64,000 bases of DNA from NCBI RefSeq assembly GCF_963666145.1, contig NZ_OY762614.1, forward strand, positions 6,260,576 through 6,324,575, in the 5' to 3' direction. Both the position numbers and the translations under genes were made by a program. The DNA comes from an uncultured Desulfobacter sp. (GTDB lineage: Bacteria; Desulfobacterota; Desulfobacteria; Desulfobacterales; Desulfobacteraceae). The notes beneath the pieces were generated by a model. It did not search any database. It worked only from the letters and a program-made list of their open reading frames with translations, and had not been told where the DNA came from. Shown here one piece after another: positions 43,886-52,956 of this stretch; the first letter of the stretch is position 1, and every line of letters begins with the position of its first letter.

Positions 43886-44680
43886 CTACTCAACTTCAAC
43901 TTCTGCCGGCGCTACAATGGAGGCATCCTGAACATCTGAGAGTTTAGGCACTTCATTTTTTGACGCCTTCCATCCCCGATGTCTTAATACCCCTGTAAAG
44001 GGCGGTTCGCCGGACACATTACCCGTTAATGTGATGGCATTGGGATCAAAGCCTGGTTCAACTTCCACAGTCTCGCCCTCTTCTTTATCAATAACCGGCA
44101 CCAAAGACAGGTACTTATCTACACTTTTCTTACAGTCTTCCTGGATACTTCTTACAGCAGCGCCGATCTGCTCGTCATCATACACGGACAGCTCTTCGGC
44201 AAAAAAATCAAGCAGCCGCCCTTCCCTTTGAAGCACCGAGATAAAATGCAGAAAAAGTCTTTTTTGACGTTCCTGTTCCAATCGTTTTTCCACAAAATCC
44301 TTTTTCTTTGGCGCGTCACCACCCTTTTGAGCAGCAGGCTTTGTATCAAGTTCTTTAAACACGGCGCCTGCGCTTGATTTCAAAAGGAACCAAAGGATAA
44401 GTCCCAAAACAAAAAAGACAAGGACGAAGAATACACTGATGTAGGCAATATACTGGGTGGTGGCCGTTTCAAAAAGGTGAGACAGATCCGCCAGGGTTTG
44501 GATGGTAAATGTCTGATTAATTACCGGAATAGTGATAATGACGTCGGATCCCGGGGCAAAGATGAGTGCCAGTTTCTTTAGCCCGAAAAAAAATGCTGCA
44601 CTGACCCCGGCACTGACGATCAGCATAAACAGTACAACAACCGTAAATGATTTAGATGCATATGCCTTTGTTGCGTTCAC
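43886..44680 (-). CDS. DUF2760-type membrane protein of the Hsp70 cluster
   Basis: A 264-residue protein with two N-terminal hydrophobic spans (about 13-36 and 78-100) and a cytoplasmic C-terminal domain with DYFAEELSVYDDEQIGAAVR-like sequence and a C-terminal SDVQDASIVAPAEVEVE end. This matches DUF2760 proteins, which I recall are found in front of non-canonical Hsp70 genes. A Lys-rich stretch (KKKDFVEKRLEQERQKRLF) precedes the domain. It may recruit the two Hsp70-like proteins to the membrane; this is inference from gene order. It is the first gene of the operon, after 380 bases of non-coding DNA. Confidence 0.82.
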   Translation of the reverse strand: MNATKAYASKSFTVVVLFMLIVSAGVSAAFFFGLKKLALIFAPGSDVIITIPVINQTFTIQTLADLSHLFETATTQYIAYISVFFVLVFFVLGLILWFLLKSSAGAVFKELDTKPAAQKGGDAPKKKDFVEKRLEQERQKRLFLHFISVLQREGRLLDFFAEELSVYDDEQIGAAVRSIQEDCKKSVDKYLSLVPVIDKEEGETVEVEPGFDPNAITLTGNVSGEPPFTGVLRHRGWKASKNEVPKLSDVQDASIVAPAEVEVE

Positions 44681-45061
44681 GATGTATTTTCTCCTGATTG
44701 TTTTATATTTTTATGTTTTATTTTATTAAATAACTTTCATGGGCCCATCAGCACCAATGCTCACACCACAACAAAACCGGTAAGATATTGGTACCTTACC
44801 CTATACTTTCTTACAAAAAATTTATTCAATTCATATGCAAAACAGAGCCGCACATCTATATCAATATTTTTTAAGCAGATGATATGGCTATATGTCACTT
44901 GGTGGACCAACATACTAAAAAAAGCAGGTGCATGAAACCTTTTTTCAGCAATTGTAAATGTGGTTTCCGGGACAAACTATTTTCTTTGAAAGTTTTACAG
45001 GATATGCCGGGCGTGTGTGCGTATGCACATCTTCGTGGAATCACCAGAATATGAACAGGAG
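44681..45061. other. Intergenic region upstream of the DUF2760/Hsp70 operon
   Basis: An AT-rich 381-base region with the promoter of the Hsp70-type operon (minus strand), near 44700-44760. A TATAT-rich stretch near 44850 is the only other feature noticed. I see no open frame, terminator or repeat that I would defend. Confidence 0.4.
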
Positions 45062-45682
45062 TTACTTGCAAAATATACGTCTAAAAACCCCCGGATACAA
45101 TTGTTTGCGTAGCCGCTTTGTCATTGGATAGTCACAGGCAATCTCAGCAAGAATTTTGTAATATTGTTCTGCCAATTCTTTTTTCCCTGTTTTTAAAAAA
45201 TATATTCCAATAAACGCCATGAAATTAGCGGCCTCTGATAAATGGAATTTCTTGCGTTTTGGATATAACAATTTTAGGTCAAATTTATGATCAAATATTT
45301 CTGCAATTTTTTCATACTCTCCTTGCCGAGCACAGAGTTCTGCATAATTGAGCCGAGCGAATAGATAATCCGGATTTAGATCATAATTTTTCTTGATAGC
45401 CTTTTGGTATTTTTCTTCATCGCCAGCCCGATTGTATGCAATACTAAGATAGTTATAAAGCACCGGCACTTTTGGATATCTTTCAATTAAAGTTTCTAAT
45501 TCCGATATAATTGTTTGATCCGGTTTTTTTTGTATAATATCATAAAGCTCATTAATTCTATCCTTTATGTGACCGGGCAATTTTATATAATATCTATCGT
45601 AGATTGGTTCGGGTGTAATTTCATATTCAAGTAATTTGAAATTTTGAGACTTCTTTTTATTTGACAATCCAATATCCTCCAT
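45062..45682 (-). CDS. TPR-like hypothetical protein
   Basis: A 206-residue protein of helical repeats. Two or three tetratricopeptide-like units are visible: VPVLYNYLSIAYNRAGDEEKYQKAIKK, then YLFARLNYAELCARQGEYEKIAEIF, and NFMAFIGIYFLKTGKKELAEQYYKIL. No signal peptide or enzymatic motif. I start at the ATG at 45682 (MEDIGLSNKK) with AGG upstream; a TTG at 45700 is possible. The DNA is more AT-rich than its neighbours, suggesting a different origin or weak selection. Probably a protein-protein interaction scaffold of unknown partner. Confidence 0.68.
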   Translation of the reverse strand: MEDIGLSNKKKSQNFKLLEYEITPEPIYDRYYIKLPGHIKDRINELYDIIQKKPDQTIISELETLIERYPKVPVLYNYLSIAYNRAGDEEKYQKAIKKNYDLNPDYLFARLNYAELCARQGEYEKIAEIFDHKFDLKLLYPKRKKFHLSEAANFMAFIGIYFLKTGKKELAEQYYKILAEIACDYPMTKRLRKQLYPGVFRRIFCK

Positions 45683-45734
45683 ACCACCTGACAAAAACAA
45701 TCAGAGCAATCTTAGAAACCACCCACGATATGTA

Positions 45735-46121
45735 TCAAATTAAAACCGTACGTCTCCCCAAGGGAGCAAAGCATACGGCCGCAAGCCTGAAATGTGCAAA
45801 CCCGAAGGGGATGCCGATGATGGTCAGACACAAAGAGATTCCGGCAGCGATGTGGGAAATGGCCAGCCAGATGCCTGCAAAGACAATCCACAAAATATTT
45901 GCCAGGGTGGTCCCTGTGATCACCTCTTCGCCCACGGCCCTTGCATCCACAAGGGTCTTGCCGTAGGGAAAGGCGGCAAAGCCTGCGATTCTGAATGCAG
46001 CCCAGCCAAAGGGAATACCCACCACCGTGAGCATCAAAATACAACCGGTAAAAATCCATAAAAGGCCTGCAGCCCAGCCCCCGCCAAGTATAAACCAGAG
46101 CAGATTCAACAAAAAGGTCAT
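45735..46121 (-). CDS. YccF-domain inner-membrane protein
   Basis: A 128-residue membrane protein with two YccF repeats, each with a GIPFG-type motif: LTVVGIPFGWAAFRIAGFAAFPYG and LTIIGIPFGFAHFRLAAVCFAPLG. Four hydrophobic segments are visible. Length and arrangement match E. coli YccF, whose function is not well defined. Start codon ATG with a weak Shine-Dalgarno. It lies between a lipoprotein gene and the TPR-like gene on the same strand. Confidence 0.9.
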   Translation of the reverse strand: MTFLLNLLWFILGGGWAAGLLWIFTGCILMLTVVGIPFGWAAFRIAGFAAFPYGKTLVDARAVGEEVITGTTLANILWIVFAGIWLAISHIAAGISLCLTIIGIPFGFAHFRLAAVCFAPLGRRTVLI

Positions 46122-46173
46122 TGTTCCTCACAAATAATTATAATTCGGATGGTTATGATAAAAGCGTTCTCAA

Positions 46174-46647
46174 CTAACGATTCATACGATATTGCTCGGA
46201 TTTTGGCCTATAGGGATTGTACACCTTGATCGTATGATCGGCATCATCCACAATCACAACTGTGGAATGATAATAGGAAAACCACACACCGACGGTATTT
46301 CCGGCCGGCCCCAAAATGGCCCTGGCATATTTTCTGTTTTGACCGGGTTCCAGATCGCTTAAATGATCAATTTTGTGGTAAAGTTCCGGCCCGAATTCAA
46401 TGGGGAACCAGAACTTTGTCTCAAAAGAATACGCCGGGTCAATGCCCACCACGGCATCGGGCAGATTTTCCCGTCCGCAATAAAAATAGGCATACTGATC
46501 AGAAAGCGTTTTTTCCAGGTACTGCGCCATGAGTTCCTGGCGGTGTTTCATGCGTCCTGCCGTGTGAACCCCGCATCCGGCCGTAATTAATATAAACACA
46601 AAAACCAGGGAGGCCGTTATCCATCCCCCCAACATCTTAAGTTTCAT
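46174..46647 (-). CDS. Hypothetical lipoprotein
   Basis: A 157-residue predicted lipoprotein: hydrophobic signal (WITASLVFVFILITAGC) with lipobox I-T-A-G-C, so lipidation at Cys25, followed by a soluble domain with aromatic-rich segments (FWFPIEFGPELYHKI) and VWFSYYHSTVVIVDDADHTIKVYNPY. No family recognised. It lies 35 bases after apt on the same strand. The unusual VVVIVDDADHTIKVY-like end could be a beta-sheet domain. Probably anchored in the inner or outer membrane. Confidence 0.72.
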   Translation of the reverse strand: MKLKMLGGWITASLVFVFILITAGCGVHTAGRMKHRQELMAQYLEKTLSDQYAYFYCGRENLPDAVVGIDPAYSFETKFWFPIEFGPELYHKIDHLSDLEPGQNRKYARAILGPAGNTVGVWFSYYHSTVVIVDDADHTIKVYNPYRPKSEQYRMNR

Positions 46648-46682
46648 TGTTATGAATGCTTTCTCCTTCCCTGGTTATTTAT

Positions 46683-47204
46683 CTATTCGCCCTCAAACTC
46701 TGTAATACTAAACACCGGGACATCCGGAATCTGATCCCGACCTTTAAGGTCAGGCAGTTCCACAATAAAGGCGCATTCCAGCAGCTCCGCCCCAAGCTGC
46801 TTGACCAGTTTGACCGTGGCCCCCACAGTGCCGCCCGTGGCAATAAGATCATCCACAATGACCACTCTTTCGCCGGGACTGACAGCATCCTGGTGCATCT
46901 CAAGGACACCTTCCCCATATTCAAGGCTGTAGCTTTGTTCAATGGTCTTGTGGGGCAGTTTTCCTTTTTTGCGCACCGGGACAAAACCGATACCAAGTCG
47001 ATAGGCCACCACCGCACCAAATACAAAGCCTCGGGCATCAATGCCCACCATCTTGTCAAGATTCTTGTCCTTGTAGCGGTCATAAAGAATATCACAGGAG
47101 TGTCTAAATGCTTTGGGGTCCTGCATCAATGTGGTCAAATCCCTGAAAATCACCCCTTCGATGGGCCAATCCGGAATACTTCTGATGTTCTGTTTTAAGT
47201 CCAT
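46683..47204 (-). CDS. apt: Adenine phosphoribosyltransferase
   Basis: Salvages adenine to AMP with PRPP. The protein (173 residues from ATG 47204; the upstream extension is unlikely) has the PRTase signature VVIVDDLIATGGTVGATVKL for PRPP binding, DLTTLMQDPKAF and the hood motif FVPVRKKGKLPHKT. Length is normal for Apt. The gene for methylthioadenosine phosphorylase lies 119 bases upstream on the same strand, so adenine released there can be captured directly. Confidence 0.93.
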   Translation of the reverse strand: MDLKQNIRSIPDWPIEGVIFRDLTTLMQDPKAFRHSCDILYDRYKDKNLDKMVGIDARGFVFGAVVAYRLGIGFVPVRKKGKLPHKTIEQSYSLEYGEGVLEMHQDAVSPGERVVIVDDLIATGGTVGATVKLVKQLGAELLECAFIVELPDLKGRDQIPDVPVFSITEFEGE

Positions 47205-47323
47205 TGTATGTTGTCTCTCCTCTACAGGCCTATGCTGTTCGAAAATTATATTGATCATCCAAATAATTCGGTTAAATTACTATCATATTTTTTTAAAATT
47301 GACCCAGGAAATGCGCGTGCCGG

Positions 47324-48079
47324 TTAATTCATGGCAGTGATTTGTGACACAGCGGTAATGAACAATTGTTTGACATTATCGGCATTTTTTTTGAAAACCG
47401 ATAAAATCTCATCCCAGGTGACCGGGGCTTCATCCTGCTTCCAGCAGTCATAATCGGTGGCCATGGCCACGACGGCATAAGGAAGACCCGCCTCATTGGC
47501 CAGCATGGCCTCGGGTGCCGTGGACATGTTGATGACATCCGCCCCCCACAGCCTGAACATCTTGGATTCCGCCACGGTTGAAAACCTCGGGCCTTCGATG
47601 GTCACCACACACCCTTTATCATGGGCGTTCAATCCAAGATCCGTTGCAGACTTGTACAGCAGATTGCGCAGGAAAGGATCAAAGGGATACGCCATGGCCG
47701 TATGCACGGCACCCTGTTCAAAGGAGTCGGCAAAGGTGTTTTTGCGAAACCGGGTAAAATCAATGAATTGATCCAAAATAACGAAATGGCCCCGGTCGAT
47801 CTCGTCTCTCAAACTGCCGCAGGCGGTTGTGGCAAGGATATGCGTGGCACCGGCCTGTTTCAAGGCATCTATATTTGCCCGGTTGTTCACCTGGGTGGGG
47901 CTGTACTGGTGCCTGCGGCCGTGTCTGGCCAGAATCAATACTTCTGTGTCATTGATCAGCCCTTTCATAATGTCCGAGGATGGCGGACCATAGGGGGTGA
48001 TTATCTCAATTCTTTCACAATTTTCTATAATATCCGGATCATCAAGTCCTGACCCGCCGATAATACCGACCCTTACCAT
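47324..48079 (-). CDS. mtnP: S-methyl-5'-thioadenosine phosphorylase (PNP/MTAP family)
   Basis: Phosphorolyses methylthioadenosine (from polyamine or ethylene-type reactions) to adenine and 5-methylthioribose 1-phosphate. The 251-residue protein has IGGSGLDDP near the start, LARHGRRHQYSPTQVNNRANIDAL (phosphate/ribose binding), TACGSLRDEIDRGHF and INMSTAPEAMLANEAGLPYA with the purine-binding region. These are MTAP-II rather than Escherichia-type Pfs features. Together with apt downstream it forms a two-gene MTA salvage unit. A possible alternative is 6-oxopurine nucleoside phosphorylase, since this family includes both. Confidence 0.88.
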   Translation of the reverse strand: MVRVGIIGGSGLDDPDIIENCERIEIITPYGPPSSDIMKGLINDTEVLILARHGRRHQYSPTQVNNRANIDALKQAGATHILATTACGSLRDEIDRGHFVILDQFIDFTRFRKNTFADSFEQGAVHTAMAYPFDPFLRNLLYKSATDLGLNAHDKGCVVTIEGPRFSTVAESKMFRLWGADVINMSTAPEAMLANEAGLPYAVVAMATDYDCWKQDEAPVTWDEILSVFKKNADNVKQLFITAVSQITAMN

Positions 48080-48176
48080 ACGTTCATTCTCCTAAAATAA
48101 AACCAATCAAAACGACCTTTGCGCTACCACAAACTGCCTCCAATATTCAAGCAGGAATCCGTCATGAAGACGTAAG

Positions 48177-48731
48177 TCAGGATTTTTTTTGCTGGACATA
48201 TTCCTGATATGTCATGTTCTTGTAACTTTGGGTGTGAATATACTGTAAAATCGAATACAATTGATCCGCATCTACAAATCCGGGCAGGCTGTTAACCTTT
48301 GTGCCGTCCGCTTCCAGAAACCACAGCGTCGGAAGCCCCCTGACCCCCCATTGCTGGGCAAGATTTTGACGTTTGTCCGTATCCACACTGATGCTGACAA
48401 AATTATCTTTCAGATAGGATTTGATCCGATCATCCTTAAAGGTTTCATTTTTTAACTTACGGCAGTATCCGCACCAGTCGGCATGGAAATAAAGAAAAAT
48501 GCTTTTGCCTTCTTTTTCGGCCAGGGCCATGCCCGGGGTATAATCATTCCATAGGATAGCATCCGGCGATGTTGTCGATGGCTCCTGAACGGTTTGCTTT
48601 TCAGCTTCAAAGGTATTCAGGTTTGCCTGTGCTGCCGGGGTATCCACATTCGCTTCCGGCCGGTTATACAAATATATGCCGCCCAGTACCAGCACCACCA
48701 ATATACCCACCAAAATATTTTCTTTTCTCAT
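48177..48731 (-). CDS. Membrane-anchored thioredoxin-like protein
   Basis: A 184-residue protein with an N-terminal signal-anchor (ILVGILVVLVLGGIYLY), a spacer rich in Ala, Gln and Thr, and a thioredoxin-fold domain with the redox pair in FHADWCGYCRKLKNETF. A cis-Pro region is visible as RGLPTLWFLEADG. It is of the DsbD-gamma/SoxW type that acts on the outer face of the membrane. No partner such as CcdA or DsbD is next to it. It lies 97 bases upstream of mtnP on the same strand. The intact CxxC suggests activity; the substrate is unknown. Confidence 0.88.
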   Translation of the reverse strand: MRKENILVGILVVLVLGGIYLYNRPEANVDTPAAQANLNTFEAEKQTVQEPSTTSPDAILWNDYTPGMALAEKEGKSIFLYFHADWCGYCRKLKNETFKDDRIKSYLKDNFVSISVDTDKRQNLAQQWGVRGLPTLWFLEADGTKVNSLPGFVDADQLYSILQYIHTQSYKNMTYQEYVQQKKS

Positions 48732-49366
48732 ACTCTGTCCTTTTTAATCAATTTTAAAAGCGCCCCGCTCAATATTATCATATTATCATTATATACTAAG
48801 CATCTCACAACGATATTGCATCTGAAAAAAATCCGGCCTTGGCCGTTGAAAACCGATACATTCCGCCCGACCCATCAATCAAATGCATAGAAGAGTAAAA
48901 ATAGCATAAAATCATTTGATAAAAAAGACGACATAATTTTCTACAATCGCATTTATTGGATATCAAACGCCTAAGTTAAAATAGGTTTTGTTGATGTGCA
49001 TTAATCACCGCTTAAAATCCGCTTCATCCCTTCAGACAAGATGCACAAAGAAATGATTGTTTTCTTGACAAAAAAGGTCTTTCGGATTTAAATTAGCAAA
49101 CGTTGTTTATAATTTGGAAATAAATGTTGGTGCAGCAGGTGTTACAAAAGCAAGAACCCTTCTAGTGAGTCCTTCAATGTAAGTAAATGCACGCGCGTAC
49201 GAAACACGATTTATCCAGATAGAGAACAAACCAATCGTATAGTTGGGGTACGGTCAACCCAATCATGCGATATAGGACTTATGCTGTTATTTAACGGCGG
49301 AATTTTAGGGATTTTTGTGCCTTAAAATCGCCATGAATATATAACTGCCATACAAAAGGGGTATCT
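48732..49366. promoter_or_regulatory. 635-base intergenic region upstream of the ech operon with a candidate promoter
   Basis: The region is AT-rich and lacks a coding frame. The best promoter-like pair is TTGACA at 49065-49070 and TTAAAT at 49088-49093, 17 bases apart, directed to the ech genes with a leader of roughly 260 bases. The leader could contain regulatory structure, but I could not identify a known riboswitch. The left part must hold the promoter of the thioredoxin-like gene. Confidence 0.45.
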
Positions 49367-51253
49367 ATGTCCAACATTGCGTTTTTGTTGATCGTGCTGC
49401 CGATCATTGCAGCCATGATCTGTTTTTTGATCCGGATGGACCTGGTGAGGGCCATCACGGTAACCATAACCGGGGCTGTTTTATCGGTCACGTCCCTGGT
49501 GCTTCTTGGGCACGGCGATTTTACATGCCATGTGTCGGGAGTGTGGGAAACGATGGTGACGGTTCTGGATTTTGCCTTGCTGGCCCTGGTGCTGTTTTTC
49601 GGTTTCCGGCTCAACAACCGGATCATCAAATCCCTGACGATTTTTCAGCTGGTGCTGCTTGCCTTCTTTGAGTTGTTCATACTGAAACACGGCACAGAAA
49701 TTCCGGCCCTGCGCGGGGACAGCCTGGCACTGATCATGGTTGTGATCGTCTCCATCATCGGGTCTCTGATCTGTATTTTTGGGTTGCCCTACATGAAAAA
49801 GCATGAGGAACACCTGAAACTTGAAAAAAGCAGACAACCGATCTTTTTCCTGCTTCTGCTTCTGTTTCTGGGGGCCATGAACGGCCTGGTCCTGTCCAAC
49901 AACATTCTGTGGCTCTATTTCTTCTTTGAGGTGACCACCTTATGCTCTTTTGCGCTCATCGGGCATGACGGCACCAAAGAGGCCGTGGAAAATTCCACCC
50001 GGGCCCTGTGGATGAACTCCATGGGGGGCGCGATGTTACTAACGGCCATCGTCATCGTTTATATGACCGCCGGCACCCTGGACATCTCCGTTCTTTTAAC
50101 CCGTGGGTCGGTGTCAGGCATGCTGCTTGCCGCTGTGGGGTTGATCAGTCTGGCAGGATTCGTCAAAGCCGCACAACTGCCCTGTCAAAGCTGGCTTTTG
50201 GGTGCCATGGTGGCACCGACGCCGGTTTCGGCTCTGTTGCACTCATCCACCATGGTCAAAGCCGGCGTATACATGGTTTTACGCTTTTGCCCCATGTTTG
50301 AAGGCACCTTTTTGAGTCACGGCATCGCCCTGTGCGGGTCCTTTACCTTCCTGGTCTGCGCCGCCCTTGCCATCGGCCAGAGCAACGGCAAAAAAATTCT
50401 GGCCTATTCCACGGTGAGCAACCTTGGGCTGATCATCGCCTGTGCGGGCATAAATACCCCCCTTGCCGTTATTGCAGCTGTAATGCTGATCATCTTTCAC
50501 GCCATCTCAAAATCCTTACTGTTTTTATGCGTGGGCACCATCGAACAGGCCATCGGTTCCCGGGATATTGAAGACATGCGCGGGCTTTACAGAACCATGC
50601 CCCGAACTGCGGTGGTGACCATCATCGGAATTCTGTCCATGCTTTTGCCGCCATTTGGCGTACTGTTGTGCAAGTGGATGGCCCTGGAAGCTGCATCCGA
50701 CCATCTTTTTGTCATCGTCATGATGGCCCTGGGCAGCGCGTTGACCTTTGTTTACTGGGCTCGCTGGGCAGGATTGCTCATGGGCGGGCACAACATTTCT
50801 GCAACCCCTGAAAAACAGCCCCTGTTCACCCGGGGACCACTGGTGAGCCTGTGCATCGCAGCGCTTTTGTTTGCCTTTGCTACGCCCTGGCTTTACACCC
50901 GGGCTTTTGTGCCCATGTTTGAGCCCAACAATACGGGTAACCTTGCAGGAATTATAAAAGGGGCCACGGGCGGGTTTGCCATCTATCCCTTTATTGTTCT
51001 CATCGGTCTGGCAACGATCTTTGCCATTTACCGGGCACTTCGGGCAAACGTAAAACCGGCGCATCCCTATCTTGGCGGTGCTCATACCGGAGATATTGAA
51101 GATGGAGCCTACCTTGGCCCCATGGAGACCGTTGTCCCCTACAAGGCGAGCAACTTTTATCTGGCCGATTTTTTCGGTGAGCACAAGCTTACCTTCTGGG
51201 TCAACATGATTGCTGGCGGACTGATTCTGCTGATGATTGGAGGTGTGTTGTAA
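49367..51253 (+). CDS. echA: Energy-converting hydrogenase subunit EchA (NuoL/MrpA-like proton channel)
   Basis: Large membrane subunit of the Ech group-4 [NiFe] hydrogenase that moves protons or Na+. The 628-residue protein has about fifteen hydrophobic spans and the antiporter core motifs: LYFFFEVTTLCSFALIGHD, GFVKAAQLPCQSWLLGAMVAPTPVSALLHSSTMVKAG with Lys and His of the channel, and a long C-terminal helix region. The sequence resembles NuoL/EchA rather than NuoM. An AAGGGG precedes the ATG by 7 bases. Its TAA overlaps the echB start by one base, so echB translation is coupled. Confidence 0.9.
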   Translation: MSNIAFLLIVLPIIAAMICFLIRMDLVRAITVTITGAVLSVTSLVLLGHGDFTCHVSGVWETMVTVLDFALLALVLFFGFRLNNRIIKSLTIFQLVLLAFFELFILKHGTEIPALRGDSLALIMVVIVSIIGSLICIFGLPYMKKHEEHLKLEKSRQPIFFLLLLLFLGAMNGLVLSNNILWLYFFFEVTTLCSFALIGHDGTKEAVENSTRALWMNSMGGAMLLTAIVIVYMTAGTLDISVLLTRGSVSGMLLAAVGLISLAGFVKAAQLPCQSWLLGAMVAPTPVSALLHSSTMVKAGVYMVLRFCPMFEGTFLSHGIALCGSFTFLVCAALAIGQSNGKKILAYSTVSNLGLIIACAGINTPLAVIAAVMLIIFHAISKSLLFLCVGTIEQAIGSRDIEDMRGLYRTMPRTAVVTIIGILSMLLPPFGVLLCKWMALEAASDHLFVIVMMALGSALTFVYWARWAGLLMGGHNISATPEKQPLFTRGPLVSLCIAALLFAFATPWLYTRAFVPMFEPNNTGNLAGIIKGATGGFAIYPFIVLIGLATIFAIYRALRANVKPAHPYLGGAHTGDIEDGAYLGPMETVVPYKASNFYLADFFGEHKLTFWVNMIAGGLILLMIGGVL

Positions 51254-52101
51254 TGGAATCGATATTTTTCGCTATTTCGGCATTGATTCTGGCCCCTTTG
51301 GCCGGCGGCCTTTTAGCCGGTATTGACCGGCGCATTACGGCACGGATGCAGTCCCGCCTGGGGCCGCCCATACTGCAGGCCTTTTACGATGTGGGCAAAC
51401 TGTTTGGAAAAGAACGGCTGCTGGTCAATCGCTGGCAGATTGTGTGCTGCTGGGTCTATTTTGTCGCAGCGGCCCTATCTGTGGCCCTGTTTTTCGCCCG
51501 GGCGGATCTGTTGATCATCTTCTTTGTCCAGGCCGCCGGTGCCATGTTTCTGGTCATGGGTGCCCTTTCGGTCAGAAGTCCCTACAGCCAGGTCGGGGCC
51601 CAGCGTGAACTGATACAGATCCTGACCTACGAACCCCTGCTGATTTTGGTATTCGTGGGCATGTATTTGGTTGTGGGCAGTTTCAATGTGGGCGATATCA
51701 TGGCCTATGATACGCCGCTGTTCCAAAAACTACCGCTGATGTTCATTGTCCTTAGTTACGCCCTGACCATTAAGCTGCGCAAGTCGCCTTTTGATTTTTC
51801 AACCTCCCACCATGCCCACCAGGAGCTGGTGAAAGGGGTAATGACCGAATACTCGGGCCCGGTACTTGCGGTCGTTGAGATGGCGCACTGGTACGAAACG
51901 ATTCTGATTCTCTCCGTATGCGCGCTGTTCTGGACCACAAGCTGGTTCTGGATGATCGTGCTGCTGGTCGCCACCTACCTGGCCGAAATCATCATTGACA
52001 ACACCATGGCGAGAATGACCTGGCGCTGGATGCTCAAGTATGTCTGGAGCATCGGCCTGGTTCTGACCTTTATCAATTTTATCTGGCTGCACGTGAGGTA
52101 G
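51253..52101 (+). CDS. echB: Energy-converting hydrogenase subunit EchB (NuoH-like)
   Basis: Membrane subunit that connects the hydrogenase module to the antiporter. 282 residues with about eight hydrophobic spans. NuoH-family motifs are visible: GIDRRITARMQSRLGPPILQAFYDVGKLFGKE in the first loop, and SPYSQVGAQRELIQILTYEPLLI, and the acidic/aromatic SHHAHQELVKGVMTEYSGP loop. This matches EchB, smaller than NuoH. It starts in the TAATG overlap with echA and precedes echC by 3 bases. Confidence 0.92.
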   Translation: MESIFFAISALILAPLAGGLLAGIDRRITARMQSRLGPPILQAFYDVGKLFGKERLLVNRWQIVCCWVYFVAAALSVALFFARADLLIIFFVQAAGAMFLVMGALSVRSPYSQVGAQRELIQILTYEPLLILVFVGMYLVVGSFNVGDIMAYDTPLFQKLPLMFIVLSYALTIKLRKSPFDFSTSHHAHQELVKGVMTEYSGPVLAVVEMAHWYETILILSVCALFWTTSWFWMIVLLVATYLAEIIIDNTMARMTWRWMLKYVWSIGLVLTFINFIWLHVR

Positions 52102-52104
52102 ACC

Positions 52105-52563
52105 ATGCTTAAAAAATTTTTAAAAAATTCACAAATAAAATCACCATGGATCATTCATTTTGACTGCGGAAGCTGTAACGGCTGTGATATCGAAACCCTG
52201 GCCTGCCTGACGCCGCTTTACGATGTGGAACGGTTCGGCATCGTCAATGTGGGCAATCCAAAACACGCGGATATCTTGCTGGTGACCGGAACCGTCAACC
52301 ATCGCAACAAGACCGTGCTCAAAAATCTTTATGAGCAGATGCCCGAGCCCAAGGCGGTTATCGCCATCGGGGCCTGCGGCCTGTCCGGCGGCATTTTCCA
52401 CGACTGCTACAACGTAGTCGGCGGCGTGGACAAAATCATTCCGGTGGATGTCTATGTTCCCGGGTGTCCTGCAAAACCAGAAGCCATTATCGACGGTGTG
52501 GTCCAGGCTCTGGAAATATTTAAACAAAAACAAACGGGCGTACCCGAATCCCCCGAAGTATAA
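52105..52563 (+). CDS. echC: Energy-converting hydrogenase small subunit EchC (NuoB-like)
   Basis: Small subunit carrying the proximal [4Fe-4S] cluster next to the Ni-Fe site. The 152-residue protein has DCGSCNGCDIE at 20-30 (Cys21 and Cys24), GACGLSGGIF near residue 92 and VPGCPAKPEAI, the four-Cys pattern of group-4 hydrogenases and NuoB. There is no Tat signal, as expected for a cytoplasmic enzyme. It follows echB by 3 bases and precedes echD by 10 bases. Confidence 0.93.
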   Translation: MLKKFLKNSQIKSPWIIHFDCGSCNGCDIETLACLTPLYDVERFGIVNVGNPKHADILLVTGTVNHRNKTVLKNLYEQMPEPKAVIAIGACGLSGGIFHDCYNVVGGVDKIIPVDVYVPGCPAKPEAIIDGVVQALEIFKQKQTGVPESPEV

Positions 52564-52573
52564 GGACAAATCC

Positions 52574-52954
52574 ATGATTCCAAATGAAACCGCCATCACC
52601 TTAGACACCCTTGTTGCCGAGGCCGGGCGAATGAAACAGGCGGGTTACCGGTTCGTGACCCTGTCCACCGTCACACTTGAAGACGGCTCCACAGACATCC
52701 TGTACCATTTTGACAAGGAGATGGTACTGTCTCATTTTCGTTTAAATGTGGCTGCAGACACAACAATTCCGAGCATATCAGAGGTTTATTTCAGCGCATT
52801 TCTGGCTGAAAACGAAGTCAAAGATCTGGCAAATTTTGAATTTGACGGTCTGGCTGTGGATTACAACCGGACCCTGTACCTTGATCCCAGCGTTGAAACC
52901 ATTCCGCTGGCCAACAATCTTAAAATCAAGGACAAAAAAGAGACGAAGGAGTAG
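52574..52954 (+). CDS. echD: Energy-converting hydrogenase subunit EchD (NuoC-like)
   Basis: A 126-residue non-redox subunit that bridges small and large subunits. The start is the ATG at 52574, after AAGGAC; the open frame extends upstream into echC without sense. The protein has the NuoC-like pattern of a short domain: YRFVTLSTVTLEDGSTDILYHFDKE and LSHFRLNVAADTTIPSISEVYFSAFLAENEVKDLANFEF. EchD is shorter than NuoC, as here. It lies 2 bases before echE. Confidence 0.88.
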   Translation: MIPNETAITLDTLVAEAGRMKQAGYRFVTLSTVTLEDGSTDILYHFDKEMVLSHFRLNVAADTTIPSISEVYFSAFLAENEVKDLANFEFDGLAVDYNRTLYLDPSVETIPLANNLKIKDKKETKE

Positions 52955-52956
52955 GC

